From assembly GCF_001649575.2 (NCBI RefSeq), contig NC_051431.1:17490930-17554929 (forward strand): a DNA stretch of 64,000 nt, written 5' to 3'. This DNA comes from Kryptolebias marmoratus (taxonomy: Eukaryota; Chordata; Actinopteri; Cyprinodontiformes; Rivulidae). Under the pieces are notes generated by a model. The model was not told the origin of the DNA. It saw only the letters and a program-made list of their open reading frames with translations, and did not search any database. Positions 1 through 11,680 of the stretch are shown in pieces. Position 1 is the stretch's first letter; each line of letters begins with the position of its first letter. Position numbers and translations under genes: made by a program.

Positions 1-499
1 TGCAAATCTTCTACAAATCAGCTTCTGTTCCACTTTTTGCATCTTCATTAAACTTCAGCTGTTCAGCATATCTTCAGCCGCTTTCAGCAAAATCATTCAG
101 CAAAAAAAGCATTCACACTGCATTTTCGCAGGAAATGCAACTTCTCTAGTTTGTTCATACATTTCCACAGAACCCAACCCTAAAAGATCTGAATTGTCCC
201 TTTAAAAATATTTTTCATAGCAGACATTTTGACAATAATATGTGAACACAGATATAAGTTAACTGCTTAAATTTGATTAAGACTTAAGGTATCATGGGGC
301 AGTTTTAGGGGTAAAACGGAAGTTTCCCTATTGAATGATTAGTGGATATTTTCATTTTTTTATGTACTGTTTACGATTTTAAAGCAGCAGAGCCTCACTT
401 TATATAGTTAGTGTCGTATGTTTCTGCTATGCGAGGCCAAAGTTGCTCCTGCGAAAATAAAACCACTAATTTGGAATAAAAAATACACATGACATTAAA
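1..499. other. Upstream flank of pid1, no gene seen
   Basis: AT-rich DNA upstream of the CpG-rich block. Both strands are closed by frequent stops apart from a reverse shadow frame starting near 395. In mammals DNER lies upstream of PID1, but nothing resembling it is in this short flank. Confidence 0.5.
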
Positions 500-990
500 G
501 ATTTCGACGAGAACCCCACGTTTTAGGTTGACGGAAGGACACCCGGTGCTCGTGGCCGAAATTCCCACGGCGCCTGAAAGCACCACAAAGCCTCCATGAC
601 TCAGGCGGGGGAACAGGTACCTCCACCTGCTGGCGAGGGTGTTAACTACATCCAGGCGGAGCAACACATCCTTCAATAGCGAGCGGACCACAGCGAGGAC
701 GCACAGAGAGGAAAGCCCGTGCAAACCCGACAGATGTGAGCGGGACTACGGCGGGAGAACAGGCAGCAGCAACGACGGAGAACCAGCGACCGTGCTAATA
801 TGTGGCAACCCGCGTCGGAGCGATTACAGGTAGGACGTTTCAGGGTACGCTTCACGTCGACGGGGCAGCCGTAAATTACAGGGGGGGTTCAGCCGCGGTG
901 GGAGCTACAGAGACCCGCCGTGATAATGTGCGTGGCTGCAGCCTGCTCCGGTCATCCCCGAGCGGCACGAACTCTGGCTCCACGTGTTAG
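500..990 (+). promoter_or_regulatory. pid1: pid1 promoter / 5' leader, CpG-rich
   Basis: This stretch is clearly richer in G+C and CpG than the AT-rich DNA on both sides, and it surrounds the first coding exon. That pattern fits a vertebrate CpG-island promoter and 5' leader. A TATA-like string lies further upstream at 401-406, but I cannot place the transcription start. Upstream of the coding start are a 27-codon upstream ORF (596-679) and a bare ATG-TGA start-stop (734-739), both of which would lie in the leader if transcription starts upstream of them. CpG density falls off quickly after about 990. That it is the promoter is inferred from position and composition. Confidence 0.6.
800..829 (+). 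CDS. pid1: pid1 coding exon 1 (residues 1-10)
   Basis: This 30-base exon encodes MWQPASERLQ and ends exactly at a GT donor (GTAGGACG, 830 on). The peptide is nearly identical to the start of the shorter mammalian PID1 isoform (MWQPATERLQ), which fixes the start codon. An A at -3 gives a reasonable initiation context. The exon is too short to find without the protein match. It joins in phase 0 to exon 2, 14.2 kb downstream. The alternative first exon of the longer mammalian isoform was not found. Confidence 0.9.
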
Positions 991-1383
991 TATTAATATT
1001 AAAAAGAGTAAAAAATAAAATTAAATAAACGTGAGGTCGTTGCTTTGCTTTGCGCCCAATTCTTCAGGTTTTTTTTTTTATCCACGTTACGCAAGCAGGA
1101 GTGCACCAGACTGTGCCTCCTGCGCTGCATCCCTGTGCTAATCCACGTCAATACACGCATTTTAAAATGATATTTAAGACCATTTGGTCCAGTTATGTGC
1201 AGCGCGAGCCCCGCTGTTGTTACCCCATATTTCTCTTCTTGCTGCCCCATTAGGGCGTTATGACCCCTGCTTTCCTTTCTAATTACGTGTCATATCAACT
1301 AAAGTGCTCGGTGACCTGTTTAAAACACCCCATTCAAGAAACCAGTTTGATGTCCAGAGGGGGGAGTATACGTATTTCCAATG

Positions 1384-1400
1384 TGACGTCACACTTCCGG
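1384..1400 (+). promoter_or_regulatory. CRE palindrome plus ETS site, promoter-like patch A
   Basis: A perfect TGACGTCA at 1384-1391 is followed two bases later by ACTTCCGG (1393-1400), a strong ETS-type site. It sits about 85 bases upstream of the THAP-like reading frame. This CRE/ETS pairing is typical of TATA-less housekeeping promoters. It may be the promoter of the decayed THAP element or an alternative pid1 promoter. Confidence 0.45.
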
Positions 1401-1467
1401 ACACTCCCCCCTCTGTCGTCGCCATTGCAATAGACAGCAGAGGAGACATTTTTGACTGTAGTCGCAA

Positions 1468-1750
1468 ATGGTTGTTTCATGTCGGGCTGGAGGACGTTCT
1501 AACCGCGCAGATGCTTCGGCAAAGTGCAGTTTCTGCCGCATTCCCAAAATCAGGAAATATGGAGGACCCCTAACCGAGAGGCTGGGTGTGGATCGTCGGC
1601 GAGCCTGGCCGGAGAACGTGTACCGCAAAGATCGGCCTTCGAATCTCTAGAACCGTTAGAGTATAATTGTATGTGTGCTAGAATGACCAGTTTCAAGGTA
1701 ACTCGGCTACGCTATGTACGAAACACCAAATCTAATGTTACGGTTAAAGA
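1468..1750 (+). pseudogene. Decayed THAP-type zinc-finger fragment
   Basis: The frame opens MVVSCRAGGRSNRADASAKC and continues with FCRIPKIRKY, GPLTERLG and RRRAW, then stops at 1648-1650. That layout resembles the start of THAP domains in multi-copy fish proteins: an early Cys followed by a small loop, an F-x-R-I-P-K block and an R-R-R-x-W block. The match appears to continue in another frame (EYNCMCAR, about 1663-1690), where THAP domains have their final C-x-x-H, so a frameshift is likely. The position expected to hold the second zinc-binding Cys reads Arg, and the terminal His is not evident. Hence a pseudogene. The assignment is from memory of the family and uncertain. Confidence 0.5.
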
Positions 1751-1885
1751 ATGAAACTGAAAGTTAAAAGGTTTTGTCACTGATGCAACAAATCGCACAA
1801 CAATAAAAACCGTTATGGTTGACTGATCGTTATGAATAAAGCGCTGGTGCCATTTTAGTTCTGATTCTTCTCTGTAAACACACTG

Positions 1886-2209
1886 TCAACAACGTACACC
1901 TATGTGTACATGTATGGTATTGTTATTATTTACTCTGCCAGTCACCAGAACTTCATTAACATGGAGAGTTCGGACATCCCTTACAAATCTGTTGAAACGC
2001 TGACTGTAGGAGTTCATTGCTTTCAGGCCACGTAGCTCCTCCATGGCGTAGGCACTCTTCGTGTACACGAAATAATTAACAATGTCGTAGTACGAGATGG
2101 GCGGCAAATTGCCGGGCTCGTCCAACATTTCCTCTTTTTGCCCGTCACACGGGTTCAGTCCCGACAGCAGCGATCTTCTGCGCCTATCTTTCCCTCGCAC
2201 GCCGGTCAA
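1886..2209 (-). pseudogene. Fragment of a multi-copy fish (THAP/SWIM/YqaJ-type) protein family
   Basis: This 107-codon reverse frame contains RRRRSLLSGLNPCDGQKEEM, GNLPPISYYDIVNYFVYTKS, YAMEELRGLKAMNSY and FVRDVRTLHVNEVLVTGRV. I recognise this pattern from abundant uncharacterised teleost proteins that often carry an N-terminal THAP finger, a SWIM zinc finger and a YqaJ-type nuclease domain and are probably transposon-related. The match breaks off at VTGRV near 1935, after which the frame runs into AT-rich filler (NNNNTIHVH). The SWIM and nuclease parts are absent, so this is a truncated relic. It lies tail to tail with the THAP-like fragment on the + strand. Confidence 0.5.
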
Positions 2210-2229
2210 GAGTGAGTAAATACCTGGGT

Positions 2230-2829
2230 TTGGCTTGCTTTGGAGCCGTTATTGTCAAGCGTTTACCTACCGACACGGCGAGAGTATGTCTTCCGGCCGA
2301 GAGTTGTTTTAACTGTGTGTGAGCCGTGCAGCGACCCTGGCTTCACGTCTCCTGCAGACGTAATGCTCTCCAGATGTCGGCCTGCCGAACTGCCTGCCAA
2401 GTGAACTTGCACAATCTTGTCTCCTACTCAGCCGTCAAGAGGATGGAATAACAAATGATTAAGAGCGAGCGCGCCGGGTTTTTAGCCCTCAATTCAGATG
2501 TGGAGCTAGGGCCCGCTTTAAATTATCCCTGTAAAAACACACACGGTCTACGTTTCAGGTATAAAACGTCAGTAAACGAGCCGCCACGATTCTTTTCTTT
2601 CTTTTTTTTTTTAGTTTTTTTTTTTAGAAATACTCAATGTAATCCTCAAATAAGTGTCATATTTTCCTTATCTGGCTGCTCCTGGAAGTTTGGAGTCTGC
2701 ATGAAAGAAAGTAAATCAGCCACCTTTTGCCAGCTGAAGAGATATCAGACAATCGTTGTACTGAGCTCACATTTTATTTAGCCTGCGCTTACATTTAGTT
2801 CCCCTTCCTTGCAACAGGCCACGCCGCGG
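2230..2829. other. CpG-bearing spacer, no gene seen
   Basis: About 2230-2400 is CpG-rich and would be the upstream side of the reverse-strand relic. From 2450 on it becomes AT-rich, with two poly-T runs near 2600-2622. A 108-codon + frame here is low-complexity and unlike any protein I know. Confidence 0.3.
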
Positions 2830-2864
2830 TGACGTCACAGTTTTTGCAGTCTAGCCGCCATATT
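2830..2864 (+). promoter_or_regulatory. CRE palindrome plus YY1-type site, promoter-like patch B
   Basis: A perfect TGACGTCA lies at 2830-2837, and GCCGCCATATT at 2854-2864 matches the reverse complement of the YY1 consensus. The patch is locally CpG-rich and repeats the logic of the CRE patch at 1384. A possible splice donor (GAGGTAAAAAG) follows near 2945. It may drive an alternative first exon or a non-coding transcript. No coding exon was seen. Confidence 0.4.
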
Positions 2865-5800
2865 GGAAGACAAGCGTCAATGCACACGGAGAACACAGAA
2901 GAGGATTTTGCGCCATTTTTTGCTGTTTGAATAGGGCTAACAGAGGTAAAAAGCAAAGTCCAGCGTTGTTTTAAACCCGCGCACTTCCAGAGCGTGTATG
3001 TGCACGTGAAGCCACACTACAACCAATGAGCATGGAGAACACAGGCAGACCGCTTCAGGACCTTCTGCTATGATTAAAGTCTGTAGGTAATCAGTAGTTG
3101 TTTACTTAATGCTTACCCTGGCTCTCCCTATGTGGTAACAACTCCTCTCTAGTAATTGCATACCTGAAGACTTTTGTATGCCTTGAGGTCTTCACATGTG
3201 AACAAGCTCCAATTTAAAACCAGGTAATTTACTTTCTAAGGACAGGAAGTCGACGGAAGTTGTTTCGGATCTTTTGTCCATTTCCGCACATGCTCGTCTT
3301 CGTAGGGGTCAAAGTTGATCCGTAACTTCAACTCTTGCTTCTATCGTTGCTCGTCAGCTGGCTCATACTGTCAAAGTGGTCTGTACGACCATGTATTTCA
3401 ACACAACGCTCAGTAGTGCTTCAAACTGAACGTCCAAAACTTATTTCTTAGTTATTATTTGATTTATTTGTCAAAGATTATGGGCGTACATTATGTTTGC
3501 TGTAACAGTGCAGGTGTAGGAGATGCAGGTTTGATGAGCATTGGCTGAGCCGAAATATTGTTCACATCAATCCAATAGGACCAGGATAAAATATAAAAAC
3601 AAAGATTAAAACTGTTCTGAAACCCATAGGTCCAGTAAATTTATGGTTTGTTACTTTGAGGGACTACACGCAGAAAGTTTGAACTTGTTGATTCTTTTCT
3701 CCTCGTATTTTAAGTCAATGACAAACAAACTAACTGTAAAAATACATATATAGTAATCTAGATAATACCCATAACCCATAATGCAATTTGACCAAAACTA
3801 ACTACGGTGTGAATCTATCCTCTCATATGGGTAGAATATTCTTAGTGTGCACCATCAGGCCCTGAAAAAAATACCCAGTGACACAATATAACATGCAAGC
3901 TGTTATGTATCAGCACCTTGGACCACCACCATTTTATTTTTACATCTCTAACATAATAGCACCCTGAAGTTATTAAGCTTCGAACAGAAAAACAAATCTT
4001 ATAGCTGTGTTGTTAGGTTTGAGAAAGCTACTAAATCCCAGACTGCATGGATTACTGTGCAGCTAATTACAGCGTCTGACGTCCACCATCTTTGGACAGC
4101 TTGTGGCAAAAAATTCTCCGCTTAAAGGTGTGAATGAGCCACAGCAGAAGGAGGGGCCATTAAGGCAGGTTAAACCTCAAACTCTGGAGAACTATCTGGA
4201 AATGTTTTTTTTTTAATCAAACTTGTAGTACTTGGATAAGAGTGTCCTTGTAAAGTCCCGTCAGTTCCACATTATTGGTTTTTCTTGTTTCCACAAACTC
4301 TAGCATTCATTTTGAGAATGAAACTTGGCATGAGAAAAGGATGATGGGAAGCATCCAGATCATCACACATCTTCTCTGTATGAATAAACAAAGAACGACT
4401 TGTACAAGTGTCTGGATTTGGACGACTGCAGCACTGCGCACATAAAACCGGATAAAGTTCATTTCAGAGGTGCAGTTTAGAAATGTTTCGCACGTACAGT
4501 GGTCCATGTTTTCAACCAATGAGAGCAGCTGAGAGGCGCTCTCTGTGTCAGGGTTTCTGTCACATAAATCTCAACCAAAAGGACGTCATGCTTCACGCGC
4601 GGCGCAATCATTCCACGCTGGAGTTATTGTATTGTTGTGACTCTGTCTTGTAAGGAGCGTTTAAGTCAGCATCCAAGTTGTGATTGTGATTGCGGGGGTG
4701 ATCTGTGTGTTTGAAGGAGTTGTGCGTTTGATCCCCAGAGTTTGGCTTCTTCCAGCTTACCTCCTGGAGACCGGTTGCGGTCGAAAGACGATAAAGTATT
4801 TGGCCTGGGTCTCCGGTTAGTTTCAAAGCTTAGAAACGTTTATTAGCCAAGTTTAAAAAGGCAAAAATATTACAATTTTAAAAGGTCAGCTCTGGTTGTT
4901 GTATGAAAAAATTAGTTGGATTAAAAGTAGTTTTTTTTTTTTTAAATTTAGTATTAGTGAGAGCTTTAAACAACATTATAAAACAGCCTAAACATTAAAC
5001 ATTTGGTTACAGAATCACAGCCATAACTGGCCATTGCATGCTTAGTAACCATGGCAACGGCATCCTTTAGCCAGGTATCGTTTACCTCTTTTGAGGTGGG
5101 AAAGGTGGGATTTTGTGAAATTGAACCAACCTGTTAGCTGACATACATTTCACTCATTATGTCTGTTTTTTTTTTGTGTCTGTTTTGGTGTTTATATTAC
5201 ACCATCCGTCCATGTCCTCGCTCACTCATGCTGTCCTTTGTTGCCATAGCAACACCCTGATGTCTTGCTGCATTTTTGTCTCACACTCAGGCGGGAAGAG
5301 GAGGGTAAAAAACAAAACAAAAGAAATACAGCTATTCGGAGGCGAGGGGGGTGAGGAGGTGCAGGTTACGGTGCAGGTGGAGCAGAATCTGTGTTTTTGA
5401 ATCGGAGCGTTTGATGCATGGCTGCGCGCTGGCGCCGCATCACGCCTTCCTGTTTTCCTCTCCTTTAGTCTGTGTGTGCTTCTCTCCCTGACCACATCCC
5501 TCAGCCAGTTTCAGGGGGGCCCTTCCTCCCCACACAGAGTCCACTTTAGTTCACTGACAGATTGCACAACACACAGCAGTCTGGGAACAACTGCTCACAC
5601 ACTCAGAGTCTTAAGTTTAAAGGCAGGTGGCATACGCATACGCTAGCAGACTTATTCCTTTCCTCTGTCAGCAGCTTTCCTTTCTTCTTTTAGTCGCGGC
5701 TTCAACTCTTTACTCTTTAACGTGACAAACAAGGCTGAGCAGATGAAAAGAGGTGACCTGACATTGTAAAAATGGCTGACTGAGGTCAAACATTGTCAAA

Positions 5801-8642
5801 AGCAGCCTCTGTTTGTGTATCTTCGCTTGTAACTGTGGTCATCTGAGTTTGTCTTTGTTTTCTGTGTTTGTCTGAGGTTTTATTTTGAAGGCACAGCTTT
5901 TCTGAGTGTGGTCCTGGTGGCTAAAAGAAATCCACTTCCCCTGACTCTTTTTTTTTTTCCATCCATCACACATTTTCTTCTTCTTACTAAATGACTTTTG
6001 GCTCGCTAATTTGGCCCCTGATGAGTAGACATAAGTTCCCGATTGAGAGAATGTGATTGGTTAGTATCGAGTTAGATTTTTCTTACTGGTCAAAAAGGAT
6101 CTGTAACACAACACTCTTGTTTTGTACAGAAGACTAGACTATCCTCTTTTGCTCAGCTTCCCTTTTAAGTCCTGGATTTAGCTGATTTAAGATCCTTATT
6201 ATATTAAACCTTGAAGCAGACACATACTGTGTACATTTTACTGTTTTAAACAGAAGACATCTATTAGGATAAATACAGTTAAAAACGCGTATGTCACTGT
6301 TAACATACATGTAATGAGCCAGAGTTAAAAAGAGGAAATGCAGTTGCCATATAATGAAGTGAAAACTGCTTTGCATTAGTCCTTTTTGTTTACATAATTA
6401 CCTGGAACCACATCATATGATGTGAGAGCTGTTCTTCTTTTTATAGCATACCCACATTTTACTGTGATGATTCTCCAGGTTAGGAGTTTACTAGCTTAGC
6501 TATGGTTTAGTTTTATTACAATCCCTCAAATTCAAGCCATTGGTGGTCCTATAAAACAAGTCAAAGGCAGCTGGATGTCTTTTTTGATTCTTCAAGATGT
6601 TCTGCTTCTCATCTTAATTCAAACTAAATTATTCAGTGGTTTGACCCTGCTAACGCTATTAACTTTGAGTCGTTCAACTTATCTACAAATAATTAACACA
6701 TTTCGTAGAGCACTTTTAGGCTGGGGCCATAAGCTAGGTTCACGCTGTAATTTTTGGCTGTGGTGGATAAAATCTTTTGCCGTGAAAGAATCTTAAGGAA
6801 ATCTTTGATTGTGGTCTGCTGTTGTTTAGTCTGAAAGGCTCACCGACAGCCCATTTAGCACTCTCACGACCAAGAACAATGATAATTATCAAACAATTTT
6901 TGGAAAAAATTGTGCAGAGTGACTTTCAACGTTTTTTTCCACTGTCAGTGGGATTTATTTCTGGACCAAGGTGGCGTTGGGTGGTTGAAGTCAACTCGTT
7001 GCTGTAGCGCCTCTGAGCTGCCAAGGAAGATGGTCACAGAGCTTCAAACACCCTCCCAGCCTTGTTCCAAATGCCAAGAAAATGCATTTCTTCAGTTCTA
7101 AATTTCAAATTTTCCTGGGGGAGGGCACCCAGATCCCCCCCCTCAAGTCTGTGGGTTTCATTCAGTGGACGGTCGGCCACCTACTTTTTCTAAATAGCCT
7201 CCTACTCCTGAAACTTTCGAACCCCCTGAGCTTATCAGGTTCAGTAATAATACACTGAAGGAGTACAGAGAGTTAATTTAGACTTCTGATATGACTAGAA
7301 AAGACAAACATAATGAATATTACATCATGCATATTATTTAAACTGCCTGTGTTTTAGTCTGGGGACTGTTTTCAATCAGTGTCAGGCTCTGGTCTTTTTG
7401 TAGGCTATTTATAATGTTTCAGTGGGTTCATTGTTTAAATCAAAGAGTTGCTTATGTTTTTACTGCCAGCTGGAGATTGCCACCCTCAGGCTCAGTGGTT
7501 GGGGAACTTTAATAACTACTGATGCTTCTTACCTACCCACCAATCACAGCATCCAGTCACCAACTTTCTCCCTCCTACTCTTGCAGTGCTCCAATAGATA
7601 CGGAGAAAAACAGTGTAGGAACCTCCCTCAGCCCCACACAGAGTTGAGCTCGTTCAGTTGAATTTCTTCTCATAAACCGTTGAAGGATCAGACAGAGAAG
7701 CTGTAAACACACATAGTCCACCAGTCCACATAATGCAAGAGTTAAACCTCAGACTACAGACATTGTTTGGAAGTAAATGGTTCCTTGGTTTAACTGACCC
7801 CCTTGCAAAAATCCTGAATGCTCTATTTGATGTATAACTTTAGTTTACATCATGCTTACTTTCTGGTAAAAGACACTTCCAAAGAAAATATTTTTCATCC
7901 CCATTCACTGGCAAAATGGTAACTGTTTTGATCTTGAAGTCTGTGTAATAGGACTTACCATGTTTTAAGTTGTTTGTATGAATTAATAGCTGTTTGTGTT
8001 TCCAGGGGTTGCTATTTATTTAGATTTTCATGCTTTTGGACAGATGTCGGCCTAGTTGGCTTCTGCTTGCCTCATAACAACATTTCCAACTATTTTCTAC
8101 TCTTTAGTCAAGACCCTTTATCTAAAACCCTGAGTTACTGGGTCGTAGTGAGAGTGGCTTACTGCTTGTTCTCTCATTTTTACCCTCTTATAGAGTATCA
8201 TACCATGATATTGACCTTGAACCCCTCTTCTGTCCAAACGCACCCTCAGGGGGCCCTAAGTTTAACTTACCATCTGTGACCTGTTAAGCTCATCACCGCA
8301 GGAGGCAAACTCTACAAAAACACACTTTGATTTTTCATGGGTGCAATGCATACAATTTCTCATGGACATTAAAGGGCTTTACTAGATGCTCGTATTTTTT
8401 GAAACAAAATTGTTTTACAGTGGAAACTTTTATGGGGAAAAAAATTCAAACAAACAATCACTTGTTTAGAAGCTCTTGAGATTTTCAGCTGTAATCAAAG
8501 GCATACTCAGGAGATCAGTATTTCATGACTGTTTGGTTTAATTTCTGGCTATTCCTGTCCAAAAGATAAAAAGAGAGTTGGGGGCAAACTACAAACAAGA
8601 GCATAAGTACATCATGAAATTTAGTGGAATAAGTTTGTCGGG

Positions 8643-9199
8643 AATACTATTAGGGATGCACCGATACCACATTTTTTCAAACCAAGTACAGGACTTACAT
8701 TTGAATATTTGCTCATACTGAGTACTGATACAAGTACTAATGAATGCCTTAACACTTCTTACTATTACTTTGAAAATGTGTGTAGCTTACTTAAACAATG
8801 CCAGGACACTAGTGGTCTTTTCCTAAAGCAAGACGCTGGATTTCCTCCCTCCTCTTGACAACTTTGTTGGGTGTACTTTGCAGTCCACTTTCCTTTTGTC
8901 CCTATTGTTCACCTTGAAATGCCCCCACACAGCTGCTTCTTATTCTGGTGCTGTTTATTGACAGTTAGCAAACAACTTTATGGTGCGTGACCGCCACCAG
9001 CTAATAAGGAGTGAGTATCAGGTCAACTCAACTCAACTAAAACAAATTAAAAACTACCTCCACATGGCTGACATTCCTCTGCCACCTGACTGCTCAACCG
9101 AGAGGTGAACTAAAGTGGTATAGAGTACTTTAGTATCGGAACACTATGAGTATGAGTGCATGCAATCAGTATTTGTATCGGTGTATCTTTAAATACTAT
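8643..9199. mobile_element. Non-autonomous hAT element with 8-bp target duplication
   Basis: The element proper is 8651-9191 (541 bp). Its left end is TAGGGATGCACCGATAC, and the right end read in reverse is TAAAGATACACCGATAC, matching at 14 of 17 positions. It is flanked by a perfect 8-bp direct repeat AATACTAT at 8643-8650 and 9192-9199. TAG-starting terminal inverted repeats and 8-bp duplications are the hallmark of hAT transposons. The interior has repeated GATAC/GTATC-type subterminal motifs (the 'accgatac', 'tactgatac' and 'agtatcgg' variants) and no transposase frame. Confidence 0.8.
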
Positions 9200-9477
9200 G
9201 CTTGGGTAAATGTTGACTATTTGTTATTATTGAAGCATTGAGAGCCAAAAATATGACTGACTTGTATAATCACACAGGAAGATCTCTGGCAACATACAGT
9301 TGCATTTCCTGTTGTTGCAACTTATTTAGTCTACAATTACACATTCATCACAGGGTTACAGACAGTGTTAATTCATTCAGCATTCCAGTCATACTAATAA
9401 AATATTTTGTTTTGGGTGTAAGATGATCTTTGGTTCATTCTTGGCTGGAGTTATGTGGTGATTCTTAGTTGACCATA

Positions 9478-9650
9478 GGAGTGAATGTGCATTCATGGTT
9501 GTCTGTCCTGTGTGTTTCTGTGTTGGCCCTATTATGGACTGGATAACTGTCCAGCTCTTGCCCCTTTACCTCTGGCTTCACCCAGCTCCAGCACCCCGTG
9601 ACCCTGAACAGGAAAAAATGGGTACAGAAAATGAGTAAGAGAGTTAAATG
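9478..9650 (+). mobile_element. L2-type LINE 3' tail (or SINE sharing it)
   Basis: The run resembles the 3' end of fish L2-type retroelements: a GT-rich start, then CCCTATTATGGACTGGATAA, CTGTCCAG, the CTCCAGCACCCC-GTGACCCTGAA block and a degenerate GGTACAGAAAATGAGT end. Only the 3' end is present, as expected of 5'-truncated retrotransposition. Identification is from memory of the consensus. Confidence 0.65.
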
Positions 9651-10936
9651 GCAGTAAATGCTATGCACAGCTTACGATTAACCATACAACCACAGCAGCT
9701 CTGCATCAGTTGCCCAATCCAGACTGCGCCTGTCCTTTATGGCACCTCCTGTAGACAGGAGGCTGTACCAGGCTGATTAAAGTTCTGATCACAAGGTGCT
9801 TGCTGACAAGGCCAGATAATCTACCCAAGGTGTGGTGTTACTTTGTTGTGTTGATCATTGTAAGGCTTTATTGAACTGGACTTATCAGTTGTATTGACTG
9901 AAAGAATGAGATTGCAAGTACAGGTTTAGAGCATAAACAAGATTAATAGATTTGAAAGTAGCCAGTGTAATGGCTTTGGGCTTGTGGTTTTGGTCTTCTT
10001 GGCCCTTCCTATGAAGGCATTTTGTTGATCTACCACCAATAGAAAGCTCTGAAGCAGACTCAGTTTCAGATATTAGGTGCTTCTAGATCAAACAGCTATA
10101 AGGATCTCTGAGGCTAATAAGGACTGTTAGTGTCACCATGGAGTGGTTATATATGGGTTTGCTGTCACACCACCAGGAAAACGCTGTGATTGTGCAACAC
10201 TTGACCAGCAGTCAGCGTGGCCATGCCACTCAGTCACATGATGTTCACCTTCGATGCCAACAACAATGGAGGACTCTGTAGTTGAATCTGCGTGCAGTGG
10301 GCCTTTGGTTTCATTTTTAAAGCTGAGTTTTGAAGATCACTGCAAACATTCAGATGAAGACCCATATGACAGATCAGTATATGTTGTGCTTGTTACTGAA
10401 TTGCAGCCATACCACAGCATGGCTAATGTAAAACTATAGGCAGTAGGTCAGCAACAAAGATCTGGAGCAGAGCCTGGCAGCTACTCTGATACCGATCATT
10501 AAAACTCACCTTGATCATTACTACAATCCAATACTTGGGATCAGATCAGAACCTCCCTAGTTTGTCTTTTCTTAAGTGATCCCAGCTGTTGGGTAACCCA
10601 GAATACAGACACAACTTCTAATGGACTCAACTAATTACTGTATATAAAAAATGTGGTATGCAGAAGTACAAGAAAATTAACATTTTTTTGTGGTTTCAGT
10701 AGTTTAATAACTAAAAAATGTTATTTTATAGATATCTTCTGAGTAGCTGTTTGCTTGTCTCCCTGTCTGAATATCTTCATGAGTTATTACTGTTCACTGT
10801 TGGTGAGATGCTGACTAATCAGAGGTTCTTCTCACAATATCTTTTTTTTTTTTAAAGCATTGTATTAAATAATCATGCACACCATGTTGATGATTTAGCT
10901 TGGCTTCAGTAACACACTGGGCCTGGAGGAGAGTGT

Positions 10937-11030
10937 GATTGTGGCGGCCTCTCTTGTTTTGACAGAGAGCACAGAGCTCATTTCATCTGTTCTTCACATT
11001 TCATGTAGAGCATAGCAAACTCCCACTTTC
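10937..11030 (+). repeat. Dispersed repeat, copy 1 of 2
   Basis: Shares a diverged but alignable stretch with 14594-14695: CTTGTTTTGA, GAGAG, then TTCATCTGTTCTTCACATTTC against TTCATCTGTTCCTCACATTTC. Family unknown. Confidence 0.45.
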
Positions 11031-11589
11031 AGTATTTTTTCTAAAAGCAACTGTTTTACTATTCAACATTTCTTTTGGCTCTAATTTACTCAGACCACAT
11101 AATCCTAGAACAAAAACATCCATTAATGTCTGTTTTCAGTCACAATTGTTTTAAACACACAAATAAAAGTATGTATTTTACTAAAGATGCAAGGATGTAA
11201 ATGTTGGGAGGATCAACATAAATAAAGATGGATGGAGTGACTTCATTAACTGCTTTTGCCTAACATTAAATCCAAAAACGTTCTGTTTATGGGTATTTTT
11301 GGAGCCAGAGTCTGTGCACTAGGGATGTGGGGTTTTACCATTGATATGAAAATCTCTCTATACACCTTTTTAACTTGCTAACAGGCTCTCATATAGTCAA
11401 TTACAGTGTAACATGCCACTTATATAAGCCTCAAATATCTAACATAAACTAAATTAGTTTTTTAAAAAGAAAAATACATTTTTGAAGGTAGAAACTAGGT
11501 GAATCAACAAAAATCTCCACCTAAAAAAAACCTCTGAAGTGAATTTTTATTTTTTTAGTCAGACGGATGTCCCATTTGTTTACATAGAG

Positions 11590-11680
11590 AGGTGGGACCT
11601 AAAAGTTGTACTGCAGCCAGGCATTAGGGGGCGCTCATCCTTTGTGGCTTCAACTTCTGGCTCCTGATTCTGGGTCTAGT
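11590..11680 (+). repeat. Short fish dispersed repeat (GCAGCCAG...GGGGGCGCT type)
   Basis: Contains CTGCAGCCAGGCATTAGGGG, GCGCTC and a following TGTGGCTTCAACTTC, a combination I recall as a frequent teleost interspersed repeat. Boundaries are not clear. Confidence 0.35.

Noticed and set aside
2854..2864. CCATATTGG in patch B as an SRF CArG box
   Set aside because: It has only five A/T bases between CC and GG where the CArG box needs six. A YY1-type site fits better.
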